A DNA stretch of 57,650 nucleotides, from assembly GCA_023138875.1 (NCBI GenBank), contig JAGLOO010000017.1, positions 1-57,650 on the forward strand. The letters are read 5' to 3'. This DNA is from Bacteroidales bacterium. Lineage in GTDB: Bacteria > Bacteroidota > Bacteroidia > Bacteroidales > GCA-2748055. The position numbers and the translations under genes were made by a program. Under the pieces are notes generated by a model. It did no database searches and was not told where the DNA came from. It saw nothing but the letters and a program-made list of their open reading frames with translations. Below, one piece after another: positions 25,278 through 33,758 of this stretch (positions within the stretch are counted from its first letter, which is position 1; each line of letters starts with the position of its first letter).

Positions 25278-26333
25278 ATGTCCAACCAGAAGAACCGTCG
25301 CGGATTTGCCAGCGATAACAATGCAGGAGTACATCCATCCATCCTGAAGGCTGTTGAATCTGTAAACGAAGGTCACGTGATCGCTTACGGGGGTGATCCC
25401 TATACGGGAAAAGCCATCTCACGGTTGAAGCAGATGTTTGGCGGGGAAACTGATATTTTCTTCGTATTTATCGGAACGGCTGCCAATGTGCTTGGTCTTT
25501 CCGCTGCCACACAACCCTATCATGCCATCATCTGTCCGGATACAGCCCACATCCATGTGGATGAATGTGGTGCACCGGAAAAATTTTCCGGCTGTAAACT
25601 GCTTGCCGTTGGCACACCGGACGGGAAGCTGACCATTGATCTGATCCGGCAGCATATGCATGGTATCGGTTTTGAGCATCATGTGCAACCGAAGGTGATT
25701 TCCATTACCCAGTCCACCGAACTGGGCACGCTCTACACCATTGATGAGATCAGGAAGATCACATCTTTCGCCCATGAGAACGAGATGATCGTGCATATGG
25801 ACGGGGCCAGGATCAGCAATGCAGCGGTTGCTCTTGATTGTAGTTTCTACGATATGACAGGTGGTGTTGGGGTTGATGTGCTCTCTTTCGGCGGGACCAA
25901 GAACGGTATGATGTATGGTGAAGCTGTTGTATTCTTTGACCGGAACCTGTGCAGGGATTTCAAATACCGGAGAAAGCAGGGAATGCAGCTTGCATCTAAA
26001 ATGCGATACATTGCGGCACAATTTGATGCGTTCCTGGAGGGGGGCCTCTGGAAAAAGAATGCCATCCATGCCAACAACATGGCACAAAAGCTATATGAAG
26101 CTGTCCGTGATATTCCCGGGGTTGAGATTACCCGGAAAGTTGAATCCAATGCAGTTTTTGCCCGGATTCCGGAAGCCATCATTCCTGAATTACAGGAACA
26201 CTATTTTTTCTATGTCTGGGATGCAGAAACGTCAGAGGTCCGGTGGATGTGCTCCTTTGATACCACAGAAGAGGATATAGAGAGATTTGCCTCCCTGCTC
26301 AGGGAAGCAGCAGGGAGCTGTCTCCATAACTGA
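25278..26333 (+). CDS. ltaE: Low-specificity L-threonine aldolase
   Basis: A PLP-dependent fold-type I enzyme of 351 residues that splits threonine or allo-threonine to glycine and acetaldehyde. The PLP lysine is K208 in SFGGTKNG; HMDGARISNA supplies the PLP-contacting Asp and Arg. The gene starts 3 bp after the C69 peptidase gene. Its 3' end overlaps the convergent queA gene by 35 bp. Confidence 0.9.
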   Translation: MSNQKNRRGFASDNNAGVHPSILKAVESVNEGHVIAYGGDPYTGKAISRLKQMFGGETDIFFVFIGTAANVLGLSAATQPYHAIICPDTAHIHVDECGAPEKFSGCKLLAVGTPDGKLTIDLIRQHMHGIGFEHHVQPKVISITQSTELGTLYTIDEIRKITSFAHENEMIVHMDGARISNAAVALDCSFYDMTGGVGVDVLSFGGTKNGMMYGEAVVFFDRNLCRDFKYRRKQGMQLASKMRYIAAQFDAFLEGGLWKKNAIHANNMAQKLYEAVRDIPGVEITRKVESNAVFARIPEAIIPELQEHYFFYVWDAETSEVRWMCSFDTTEEDIERFASLLREAAGSCLHN

Positions 26334-27516
26334 GGAAACGATACTGCCTGTTTATAGCATCGTTATAAACTTTCCTCCAGTCATCCCCAATAAACGCAGC
26401 TATCAGCAGTAGCAGGGTACTTCCCGGCAGGTGAAAATTCGTTACAAGTCCACTGATGGTCCTGAACACATATCCTGGCACAATCATTAATTGCGTGGAG
26501 AAATGAAAATGATCCTGATTGTTGTTCCTGCAGAAATAAATAAGTGCATCGAGACTCTCCCGAAGGGTAATATCCTGGGGTAGGCTTTCATTTTCCCACT
26601 GGTTCATACTGATTTTTCCGTGGACCGGTTTGTCCCCTTTGCATAGCTTTACACCCAGCCAGTAAAGGGATTCAAGGCTCCGGGTGGTCGTTGTTCCTAC
26701 TGCTATTAATCCGGAAGGTTGACCAGCCCACAGTTCCAGGAAAGTACGCGAAACTGAAACTTTTTCAGCATGCATCATATGTTGTCTCGCATCGCTTTCC
26801 TTTACCGGTACAAAGGTACCTGCTCCTACATGCAGTGTGAGTTCACCTTTAGAGATCCCTTCCTTCCCAAACCGGGACATCATCCTGTCTGTAAAATGCA
26901 ATCCGGCGGTTGGTGCTGCCACGGAACCCATGGCTCGACTGTATATGGTCTGATAGCGTTCCCTGTCCGTTTCTTCAGCACTTCTGTTCAGGTAGGGTGG
27001 AATGGGAGTGCTGCCGGCATTTTCAATGATTTCGCCGAATGTGAACCTGCTGTTATCCCAATTGAACTGTATCGTGTAACTATCTCTGAACTGCCCTGTA
27101 ATCCGTGCTTCCAGGAAAACTTCATAACTACCAATGGTCGTTCTGAGAGACACTGGACCCTCTTTCCATTTTTTAGCGTTTCCGACCAGACATTTCCATT
27201 TACACAATCGGGTTGACTGGAATGATTGATGGTAATCAACAGGATCGTCAGGTTCCAGGCAAAAAATCTCTATCCTGGCACCTGTCGGCTTTTTGAATTC
27301 CAGTCTTGCCTGGATCACCCTGGTGTTATTAAAGACAAGCCATGAGCCCGCGGGTATGATCTCCGGAAGCTCACTAAATGCGTGATGACTGATATCACCA
27401 CCCTTATAAAAAATCAATCTGGATTGATCACGATCCGATAAAGGATATTTTGCAATATACGCTTCCGGCAGCGTGTACCTGTAGTTCTCAATATCTATCA
27501 TTTCTATAGCAGACAT
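26299..27516 (-). CDS. queA: tRNA preQ1 ribosyltransferase-isomerase QueA
   Basis: QueA transfers the ribosyl part of S-adenosylmethionine to preQ1 in tRNA during queuosine synthesis. Conserved blocks visible are IAKYPLSDRDQSRLI, LVFNNTRVIQARL, APTAGLHFTDRM, LHVGAGTFVPVK and TNFHLPGSTLLLL. At 405 residues it is longer than the usual 340-350, with extra sequence in the first half (about residues 85-165), as in many Bacteroidota. It is divergent from rnpB. Its last codons overlap the convergent threonine aldolase gene. Confidence 0.95.
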   Translation of the reverse strand: MSAIEMIDIENYRYTLPEAYIAKYPLSDRDQSRLIFYKGGDISHHAFSELPEIIPAGSWLVFNNTRVIQARLEFKKPTGARIEIFCLEPDDPVDYHQSFQSTRLCKWKCLVGNAKKWKEGPVSLRTTIGSYEVFLEARITGQFRDSYTIQFNWDNSRFTFGEIIENAGSTPIPPYLNRSAEETDRERYQTIYSRAMGSVAAPTAGLHFTDRMMSRFGKEGISKGELTLHVGAGTFVPVKESDARQHMMHAEKVSVSRTFLELWAGQPSGLIAVGTTTTRSLESLYWLGVKLCKGDKPVHGKISMNQWENESLPQDITLRESLDALIYFCRNNNQDHFHFSTQLMIVPGYVFRTISGLVTNFHLPGSTLLLLIAAFIGDDWRKVYNDAINRQYRFLSYGDSSLLLP

Positions 27517-27545
27517 GGATCAAATGAAGAGTCAGCAAAATTAGT

Positions 27546-27553
27546 TATTTTTG
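27546..27553 (+). promoter_or_regulatory. -7 element of the rnpB promoter
   Basis: TATTTTTG matches TAnnTTTG exactly and lies 20 bp before the first base of the predicted P1 helix of RNase P RNA. No TTTG is seen at the -33 position. Confidence 0.45.
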
Positions 27554-27572
27554 TACTGAATATTAAAATTTT

Positions 27573-27904
27573 GCAGCAGTTGGTCCTATCGCTGTGGGTT
27601 TATATGATCTGCAGAGGAAAGTCCGGGCAGCAAAGGGTACCGCACTGTTGAAAAACAGATGTCTGTGAAGGCATGGTAGCAAAGAAGAAAAAAACCGCCC
27701 TATTACCGGGGTAAGGGTGAGAAGGTAGGGTAAGAGCCTACCAGTGTGGCGGGTGACCGTTACAGCTGTTTGTCCTGCGGACTGAAAGGCCATGTATACC
27801 GGTGTAAAAAAAGTGACCCGCTTCTGCCGGGGGGTAGGCCGCTCAGATAAATGATAGGAATCCTGGTCAAACAGGATACAGAACCTGGCTTATACAATTG
27901 CTGC
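27573..27904 (+). ncRNA. rnpB: RNase P RNA
   Basis: Catalytic RNA of RNase P, which trims tRNA 5' leaders. Diagnostic conserved blocks are GAGGAAAGTCCGGGC at 27614-27628, AGAGCCTACCAG at 27733-27744, and the 3' CAGATAAATGATAGG with ACAGAACCTGGCTTATAC. The ends pair as helix P1: GCAGCAGTTG (27573-27582) with CAATTGCTGC (27895-27904). The length of 332 nt is normal. An intrinsic terminator follows. Confidence 0.95.
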
Positions 27905-27909
27905 TTTTT

Positions 27910-27942
27910 AAAAAGGCTGTCTCACAAAGGGCGGCCTTTTTT
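27910..27942. terminator. Terminator after rnpB, probably bidirectional
   Basis: AAAAAGGC (27910-27917) pairs with GCCTTTTT near 27935-27942, giving a stem flanked by A- and T-runs, so it can work in both directions. It serves rnpB and overlaps the stop codon of the convergent LolA-like gene. It contains GGCTGTCTCA, which recurs in the hairpin at 56873-56911. Confidence 0.8.
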
Positions 27943-28660
27943 ATTCTACTGCGGGTTTCCCGAACAGTGTTTGATCGATCTTTTTGTTGAATTCCACTTC
28001 CTCTATTTGAATGGTGGTAACAACCTGTCCATTCATTTTCGTGATGATATGATGTGCCACCGGAATACCTTTAATTCTTTTGTAATCCTTCATAATGACC
28101 TCAATCTCAGTTTCAGATCCACCCATGATCTGGCTGGTTTTGAGGGAGGTGATCAGGTGGCTGTTCCTGTCAATGAATAGATGGCGGACATCACCATTAC
28201 CGGTAGTGAGTTTAATGTGATCTGCTGAACCGTCATCCGATTTACCCGCAAGTTCCAGGGTATTCCCCTTCTCCATATAGTTCCAGAGCGGACTCTCAAA
28301 TTCAGTCTGACTCATGAGTGTTTCCAGCTCGTTGCCCTTCATCTCCTGTGGTTCCGATATACCCATCATCGGTGCGTACATCCAACCGGTTTGTCCGTTG
28401 TAGGTTTGGATAACCTTCGAGCCCTGGAAATCACCCTGGACCCTGATATTATTGGGTCTTGACTGGAACAGGGTAAATGAAGATTCAATTCCCGCCATGG
28501 AATAGATGTTCTTACCGGTGGTTATAATGGTTTCCACTTTTTGCATTTTCTCCTGCGCTGCAGCTTTATAATGGTCAGCCAGGATCTTCTCCAGATCCTG
28601 TGCTGTAGTGGATGGAGTGATGAGTATAAAAACAGATATGGAAAACAGTAGTGTGCGCAT
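27941..28660 (-). CDS. LolA-like outer-membrane lipoprotein carrier
   Basis: A 239-residue exported protein: signal peptide (residues 1-20, ending STTAQD), then a LolA/LolB-like half-barrel with strands such as NIRVQGDFQGSKVIQTYNGQ and a C-terminal IEEVEFNKKIDQTLFGKP. LolA carries lipoproteins across the periplasm. This branch is diverged, and the match is of fold type rather than clear orthology. It is the last of a run rarA-kdsA-lolA-like on the minus strand, 30 bp after kdsA. Confidence 0.75.
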   Translation of the reverse strand: MRTLLFSISVFILITPSTTAQDLEKILADHYKAAAQEKMQKVETIITTGKNIYSMAGIESSFTLFQSRPNNIRVQGDFQGSKVIQTYNGQTGWMYAPMMGISEPQEMKGNELETLMSQTEFESPLWNYMEKGNTLELAGKSDDGSADHIKLTTGNGDVRHLFIDRNSHLITSLKTSQIMGGSETEIEVIMKDYKRIKGIPVAHHIITKMNGQVVTTIQIEEVEFNKKIDQTLFGKPAVE

Positions 28661-28690
28661 CTTTTTCAGGATTTCAGGATTTTCTCAAAT

Positions 28691-29533
28691 TTACATATTT
28701 ATTATCACTTCCCTGAGTTGGACCAATTTCTTTAATAGTCCTTCAAGCAGATCCTGGCGAAGCATGTTGGAACCATCAGATTTAGCCAGGCCGGGATCAG
28801 GATGGGTTTCCAAAAAGATGCCATCCACTCCAACAGCAATCCCGGCCCTGGCCATATTTTCTATGAGTCCGGGAGTTCCTCCGGTAATACCGGTAGGCTG
28901 ATTGGGTTGTTGAAGAGAATGGGTTACATCCAGAATCACCGGATATCCAAACTGCTGCATCTCAGGTATGCCACGAAAATCCACCACCAGATCCTGGTAT
29001 CCGAATGTAGTGCCCCTTTCTGTGATCAGCACCTTCTTATTTCCCGATTCAACTACCTTATCTATCGCAAAGTTCATTGCTCCGGGAGAGAGGAACTGTC
29101 CCTTTTTGATTGAAACTGTTTTGCCGGTCTCGGCACATGCAACAAGCAGGTCGGTTTGCCGGCATAAAAAGGCTGGCACTTGCAAAACATCCACATAATT
29201 CGCTGCCATCTCAGCTTCCGCAGGTGTATGCACGTCGGTAATTACAGGAATTGAAAACTGGATACTGATCTCTTTAAGTATTTTTAATGCAGCTTCATCA
29301 CCGATTCCGGTGAAGGAATCGAGGCGTGACCGGTTTGCTTTCCGGTAGGAAGCCTTAAATACATAGGGGATATGGTACCTGTCACTCAGGTGATGAATAT
29401 GTTCGGCAATGCTCATTGCCATATCTCTTCCTTCAACCACACAGGGACCAGCGATCAAGAGAAAGCCGTTGCCATCTACATGATTCAGAGAGGGGATTAC
29501 CGAGCCCAGATTTGCCTTATTTCTTTTTTCCAT
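28691..29533 (-). CDS. kdsA: 3-deoxy-8-phosphooctulonate synthase
   Basis: KdsA condenses arabinose-5-phosphate with phosphoenolpyruvate to KDO-8-phosphate, a precursor of the lipopolysaccharide core. The 280-residue protein shows the expected FKASYRKANRSRLDSFTG, DVLQVPAFLCRQTDLL, FLETHPDPGLAKSDGSNML and GITGGTPGLIENMARAG blocks. Its start overlaps the end of rarA by 17 bp. It implies LPS or lipooligosaccharide in the outer membrane. Confidence 0.96.
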   Translation of the reverse strand: MEKRNKANLGSVIPSLNHVDGNGFLLIAGPCVVEGRDMAMSIAEHIHHLSDRYHIPYVFKASYRKANRSRLDSFTGIGDEAALKILKEISIQFSIPVITDVHTPAEAEMAANYVDVLQVPAFLCRQTDLLVACAETGKTVSIKKGQFLSPGAMNFAIDKVVESGNKKVLITERGTTFGYQDLVVDFRGIPEMQQFGYPVILDVTHSLQQPNQPTGITGGTPGLIENMARAGIAVGVDGIFLETHPDPGLAKSDGSNMLRQDLLEGLLKKLVQLREVIINM

Positions 29534-30845
29534 ATGCTTTCATGTCATTCCAGAGGTGATCGAGTCGTTTACGCATTTCATCTTCTCTCGGATTGACTCC
29601 GGGAGTATAGATCTGGTGATCTTTAAGATCATCGGGTAGATACTGTTCCTGTACAAATTGATCCTGATAATTATGTGCATACTTATAATTCTCGCCATAA
29701 CCCAGTTCTTTCATCAGGGATGTTGGGGCATTCCTTAAATGGAGCGGAACAGTGAGGTTACCGGTTTCACGTACCATATTCTGGGCCAGGTTGATGGCTG
29801 CATAGGCTGAATTGCTTTTGGGTGATGCCGCCAGGTAAATGGCCGTCTCTGATAAAATGATCCGTGCCTCTGGCATACCGATCATATGCACTGCCTGGAA
29901 ACAATTTGTAGCCATCAACAGTGCGTTGGGATTGGCCAATCCAATGTCTTCTGAAGCCAGTATCACCATTCTTCTCGCAATGAATTTGATCTCTTCGCCA
30001 CCTTCCAGCATCCTGGCAAGCCAGTATACTGCCGCATCAGGATCACTGCCACGAACGGACTTAATAAAAGCTGAAATGATGTCATAATGCATTTCTCCGT
30101 TTTTATCATAAAGGGCCATGTTCTCCTGGAGGCGCTCTTTCACCATTTCATTAGTAATGGTAATAATGCTTTCTGAGGTGAAGTCCGGATCAGAACACTC
30201 TGCCTTTACTACAACCTCCAGCGTATTTAAAAGCTTTCGTGCATCTCCCCCGGAATATTGAAGCATGGCTTCGTTTTCCCTGGTATCTATGGTAAGTTTT
30301 TTGAGATATGCATCTTTCTCAATCGCATTCTCCAGCAACTCAATCAGGTTTTCTTTTGAAAGTGCATTCAACGTGTAGACCTGGCAACGGGAGAGCAGGG
30401 GAGATATGACTTCGAAAGAGGGATTTTCTGTTGTAGCTCCAATAAGTGTAAACACACCCTGTTCCACTGCACCGAGGAGGGAATCCTGCTGTGATTTACT
30501 GAAGCGATGGATCTCATCGATAAACAATACGGGATTGGGTTTATCGAAAAATTGCATCTTCCTGGCTTTTTCAATGATCTCCCTGACGTCCTTCACACCT
30601 GACTGAACGGCACTCAGTCTATAGAACGGACGATCCAGTTGTTGCGAGATGATGGTGGCCAGCGTGGTTTTACCAACTCCGGGGGGTCCCCATAAAATAA
30701 ATGAACTAAGGGAACCTGATTGCACCATTTTGCGTATAACAGCATTAGCGCCCACCAGGTGATCCTGACCGATGAAGTCATCAAGCGTTCCCGGACGCAT
30801 ACGGTCAGCCAGGGGTTGGTTGGGAAAATGAATACCTGATGCCAT
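29517..30845 (-). CDS. rarA: Replication-associated recombination protein A
   Basis: RarA/MgsA is a AAA+ ATPase related to clamp loaders that acts at stalled replication forks. The 442-residue protein has [20 protein letters not shown] at the N terminus, Walker A GPPGVGKT with K59, Walker [16 protein letters not shown], sensor region GATTENPSF and the C-terminal helical MgsA domain. It is first in the run with kdsA and the LolA-like gene. Confidence 0.95.
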   Translation of the reverse strand: MASGIHFPNQPLADRMRPGTLDDFIGQDHLVGANAVIRKMVQSGSLSSFILWGPPGVGKTTLATIISQQLDRPFYRLSAVQSGVKDVREIIEKARKMQFFDKPNPVLFIDEIHRFSKSQQDSLLGAVEQGVFTLIGATTENPSFEVISPLLSRCQVYTLNALSKENLIELLENAIEKDAYLKKLTIDTRENEAMLQYSGGDARKLLNTLEVVVKAECSDPDFTSESIITITNEMVKERLQENMALYDKNGEMHYDIISAFIKSVRGSDPDAAVYWLARMLEGGEEIKFIARRMVILASEDIGLANPNALLMATNCFQAVHMIGMPEARIILSETAIYLAASPKSNSAYAAINLAQNMVRETGNLTVPLHLRNAPTSLMKELGYGENYKYAHNYQDQFVQEQYLPDDLKDHQIYTPGVNPREDEMRKRLDHLWNDMKAYGKKK

Positions 30846-30960
30846 GGGGACAAATTTAGTTTTTTTTTAATTTAGCATCAGAAAACAGAGGAGGAAGAAC
30901 TATGAAACGAACATGAATATTTTTAATCAATTTGTTTTAAAGCAGTTAAAATTTAAACAG

Positions 30961-32058
30961 ATGAAACGTTTTATTCAAAAGGCAGGATTGTTGTTATGTA
31001 CCATTCAATTTGGAATGCTTGTTCCTGTGAGCGGACAGTTGCTTACCATGGATTTTATCTATGGCGGCATTGATGATGCTGAAGAGATCCTTCAGGAGTA
31101 TCTCAGGCCCTATGCAAGTATTATTGGATCCGACCTGAATGCAGGCTGGTACAATACGGCACGGCCCCATAAACTGGGCGGGCTGGATATTACAGCCACA
31201 GTGAGCTGGGCCAAAGCACCCGCATCCGCACTAAGTTATGACATGTCGCAGTTGGAACTCAATGGTGATGTTGACCAGAGCAATACGAGTCTGGCCCCCA
31301 CCATTGCAGGAAAACAGGAAGTGCGCCCCAGGATTTCCTATTCAGAATCGGTGGACCTGGGAGGTGGGGATGTGCAGGATGTGGAATATGCCAGTTACAC
31401 AATGCCTGATGGTACGGGTGTGGATTTCTTTCCTTTGCCCATGGGGCAGCTCACGGTTGGATTGCCTTTTGGAACAGATGTATCGGCTCGTTTTGTGCCC
31501 ATGATGAGAATCGGCGATTATGGCGAGATCGGTTTGTGGGGTGTAGGAGGGAAGCATTCCATTTCCCAGTGGCTTCCGTTTATTAATAAAGTTAAGATCA
31601 TCGACATCAGCCTCCAGGGTGGATACACGAAGGTCACTTCCTCTGCGCATGTGGTGGTTGAACCCCAGCCCGGAGTAGAGGTGGATCCGAGTCCGGATTT
31701 TAACTGGGATGATCAGTTTGTTGTACAGATGGTAGAGGGCTGGACGGTGAACCTGATTGCCTCACAAACCCTGCCTGTGATCACATTTTACCAGGGCATC
31801 GGTTATGCCAGTTCAGTGGTTGAGGTGCTGGTAGAGGGACATTTTCCTATTCATTCTGTAATTACAGAGGGTGATGATCTGGGAAAGACCACCTACGAGG
31901 TTGTCAAAGATCCCATTGCAATGGAATACAGGAATTTTAATAATTTGAGGCTAAACGTAGGTGCACGCATCAAACTGGGGGTATTTACCATTCATTATGA
32001 CTTCACCCATACCCTGTATGCCACCCATTCGGTAGGTGTGGGAGTAAGTTTCAGGTAA
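30961..32058 (+). CDS. DUF6588-like outer-membrane-type protein
   Basis: A 365-residue exported protein: signal peptide (residues 1-25, ending VSGQ), then beta-strand-rich sequence with alternating hydrophobic residues, ending FTHTLYATHSVGVGVSFR. The terminal Phe/Arg and strand pattern suggest a small outer-membrane barrel. It is similar in layout to DUF6588 proteins of Bacteroidota; the function is unknown. The frame is open from 30913, but the ATG at 30961 puts the signal peptide at the N terminus and is preferred. Confidence 0.75.
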   Translation: MKRFIQKAGLLLCTIQFGMLVPVSGQLLTMDFIYGGIDDAEEILQEYLRPYASIIGSDLNAGWYNTARPHKLGGLDITATVSWAKAPASALSYDMSQLELNGDVDQSNTSLAPTIAGKQEVRPRISYSESVDLGGGDVQDVEYASYTMPDGTGVDFFPLPMGQLTVGLPFGTDVSARFVPMMRIGDYGEIGLWGVGGKHSISQWLPFINKVKIIDISLQGGYTKVTSSAHVVVEPQPGVEVDPSPDFNWDDQFVVQMVEGWTVNLIASQTLPVITFYQGIGYASSVVEVLVEGHFPIHSVITEGDDLGKTTYEVVKDPIAMEYRNFNNLRLNVGARIKLGVFTIHYDFTHTLYATHSVGVGVSFR

Positions 32059-32061
32059 CCT

Positions 32062-33663
32062 TTAAAAACCGTTCAGGTTCATTGTAACGGTAGGGATCAG
32101 CAACAGCCAGCCTGTAACGATCATAACGATCATAAATGGCACCACCCATTTCAGCCATTTCTCATAGGGTATTTTTGCCACACCCAGTACCCCGATCAAT
32201 ACCGGTGAAGTAGGCGTGATCATGTTGGTGAATCCATCACCCAGTTGAAATGCCATGACTGTAGCCTGTCTGGATACGCCGATCAGGTCTGAAAACTGTG
32301 ACATGATGGGCATAGTAAGTGCCGCTTTTGCTGAACCACTGGGGATCACAATGTTGATCATGGTCTGGATCAGGTACATCATGCTCACAGAGGCCAGCTT
32401 CCCGAACTCCTGCATAGACTGTGCAATCTGGTACAGCATTGAATCAATCACCTTTCCATTCTCCAGTATGACAAGGATCCCACCTGCAAGACCCACAACA
32501 ACGGCAGCGGAAAGAATGTCTCTCATGCCGTCTATGAAGAGTTTTGTAATGGCATTGGCACCCCGGTTCATCGCCACTCCGGAAAAGATGCCCATTGCAA
32601 AGAACAGGGTGGCAATCTCTTTGACAAACCAGCCATATCCCATAACCCCTATAATCAAATAAATAATGGTGAATACAAGCAGGTTAAGAATAAAGAAATG
32701 CACTGATTTCCGGAGTGTTAGAATGCCCGAAATGGCGAACAATGCAGCGATTACCGGAAGAAAACAGAAGGTGTATTCACTGTTACCGATGCGAAGTGTG
32801 GAAGCAGGTTCAAGAATGGCAAATACAACTATGCCTACTTGCAATAGGGCAAAGGAAATCCAGGCCGAAAGGGGTGTGTGGTATTCCAGTTTATCAAGAT
32901 CAACTTTTTCTTTCCCCCGCCAGTAGCTGTCTGATTGGTAAACCGGGGAGGATTCGGGATTCTTTCGGATCCTCCCTGCATACCGAAGCACCCAGGTGAC
33001 ACCTATGATATTGATTACCAGCCAGACAAACAGCCTGTATTCAATCCCTGAAAAGAGCGGAAGGCTGGATAATCCCTGGGCGATACCGATGGTAAAAGGA
33101 TTCAACAGGGCTCCTGCGAAACCAAGTCCGGCCCCCACAAAACACATGCTGATCCCCACTATGGAGTCGTAGCCCATGGAGATGGCAAGTGGTACAAAAA
33201 TGATAATAAATGCGATGGTCTCTTCACTCATGCCGAAAGTGGCTCCAAATATGCTGAATACAAGCATGATCAAAGCAATGATCATGTTATCCACTCCCAG
33301 CCATCTGAAAAAACGGAGTCTTTCAAGCTTTCTGACCCGGTTCAGGAAGGACTGGATCCCCACATCGATGGCCCTGCTGTCATTCATGATCCAGAAAGCT
33401 CCACCAATAATGAGAATAAACACGATAATGTCTGCCTTCCCTGCAAAACCGTCAAACAGGGCACTGAAGACCTGCCAGGTCTGTGGAGATTTATCGGCAG
33501 CCTGAAAGGAGTCCTGGACAATAACTTCTCTGGGTGTTCCATTCACATCTACTGTTTCCCGTTCGAATTCACCTCCGGGAAGGATCCAGGTAAGCAGTGC
33601 TGCTGCAACGATAAAAGAAAAGACAATGACGTAGGTATGTGGAATTGCAATTTTTCTGGCCAT
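32062..33663 (-). CDS. YfcC-family membrane transporter
   Basis: A 533-residue integral membrane protein with about 12-13 helices, of the YfcC/DcuC-related superfamily, which includes C4-dicarboxylate and aminobenzoyl-glutamate carriers. Typical features are HTYVIVFSFIVAAALLTWIL at the N terminus, ATFGMSEETIAFIIIFVPLA, and the helical-hairpin motif MINIVIPSGSAKAALTMPIM. The substrate is not predictable. It is convergent with the DUF6588-like gene and divergent from the histidine kinase. Confidence 0.88.
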   Translation of the reverse strand: MARKIAIPHTYVIVFSFIVAAALLTWILPGGEFERETVDVNGTPREVIVQDSFQAADKSPQTWQVFSALFDGFAGKADIIVFILIIGGAFWIMNDSRAIDVGIQSFLNRVRKLERLRFFRWLGVDNMIIALIMLVFSIFGATFGMSEETIAFIIIFVPLAISMGYDSIVGISMCFVGAGLGFAGALLNPFTIGIAQGLSSLPLFSGIEYRLFVWLVINIIGVTWVLRYAGRIRKNPESSPVYQSDSYWRGKEKVDLDKLEYHTPLSAWISFALLQVGIVVFAILEPASTLRIGNSEYTFCFLPVIAALFAISGILTLRKSVHFFILNLLVFTIIYLIIGVMGYGWFVKEIATLFFAMGIFSGVAMNRGANAITKLFIDGMRDILSAAVVVGLAGGILVILENGKVIDSMLYQIAQSMQEFGKLASVSMMYLIQTMINIVIPSGSAKAALTMPIMSQFSDLIGVSRQATVMAFQLGDGFTNMITPTSPVLIGVLGVAKIPYEKWLKWVVPFMIVMIVTGWLLLIPTVTMNLNGF

Positions 33664-33758
33664 TACAGGATCATTTTAATTTCTTCCACAAACATGCCTA
33701 TTTTTAATCATAAACTCATAAATTTCTTATTTTTAAGCTACATTAAGTGGCCCCAGCT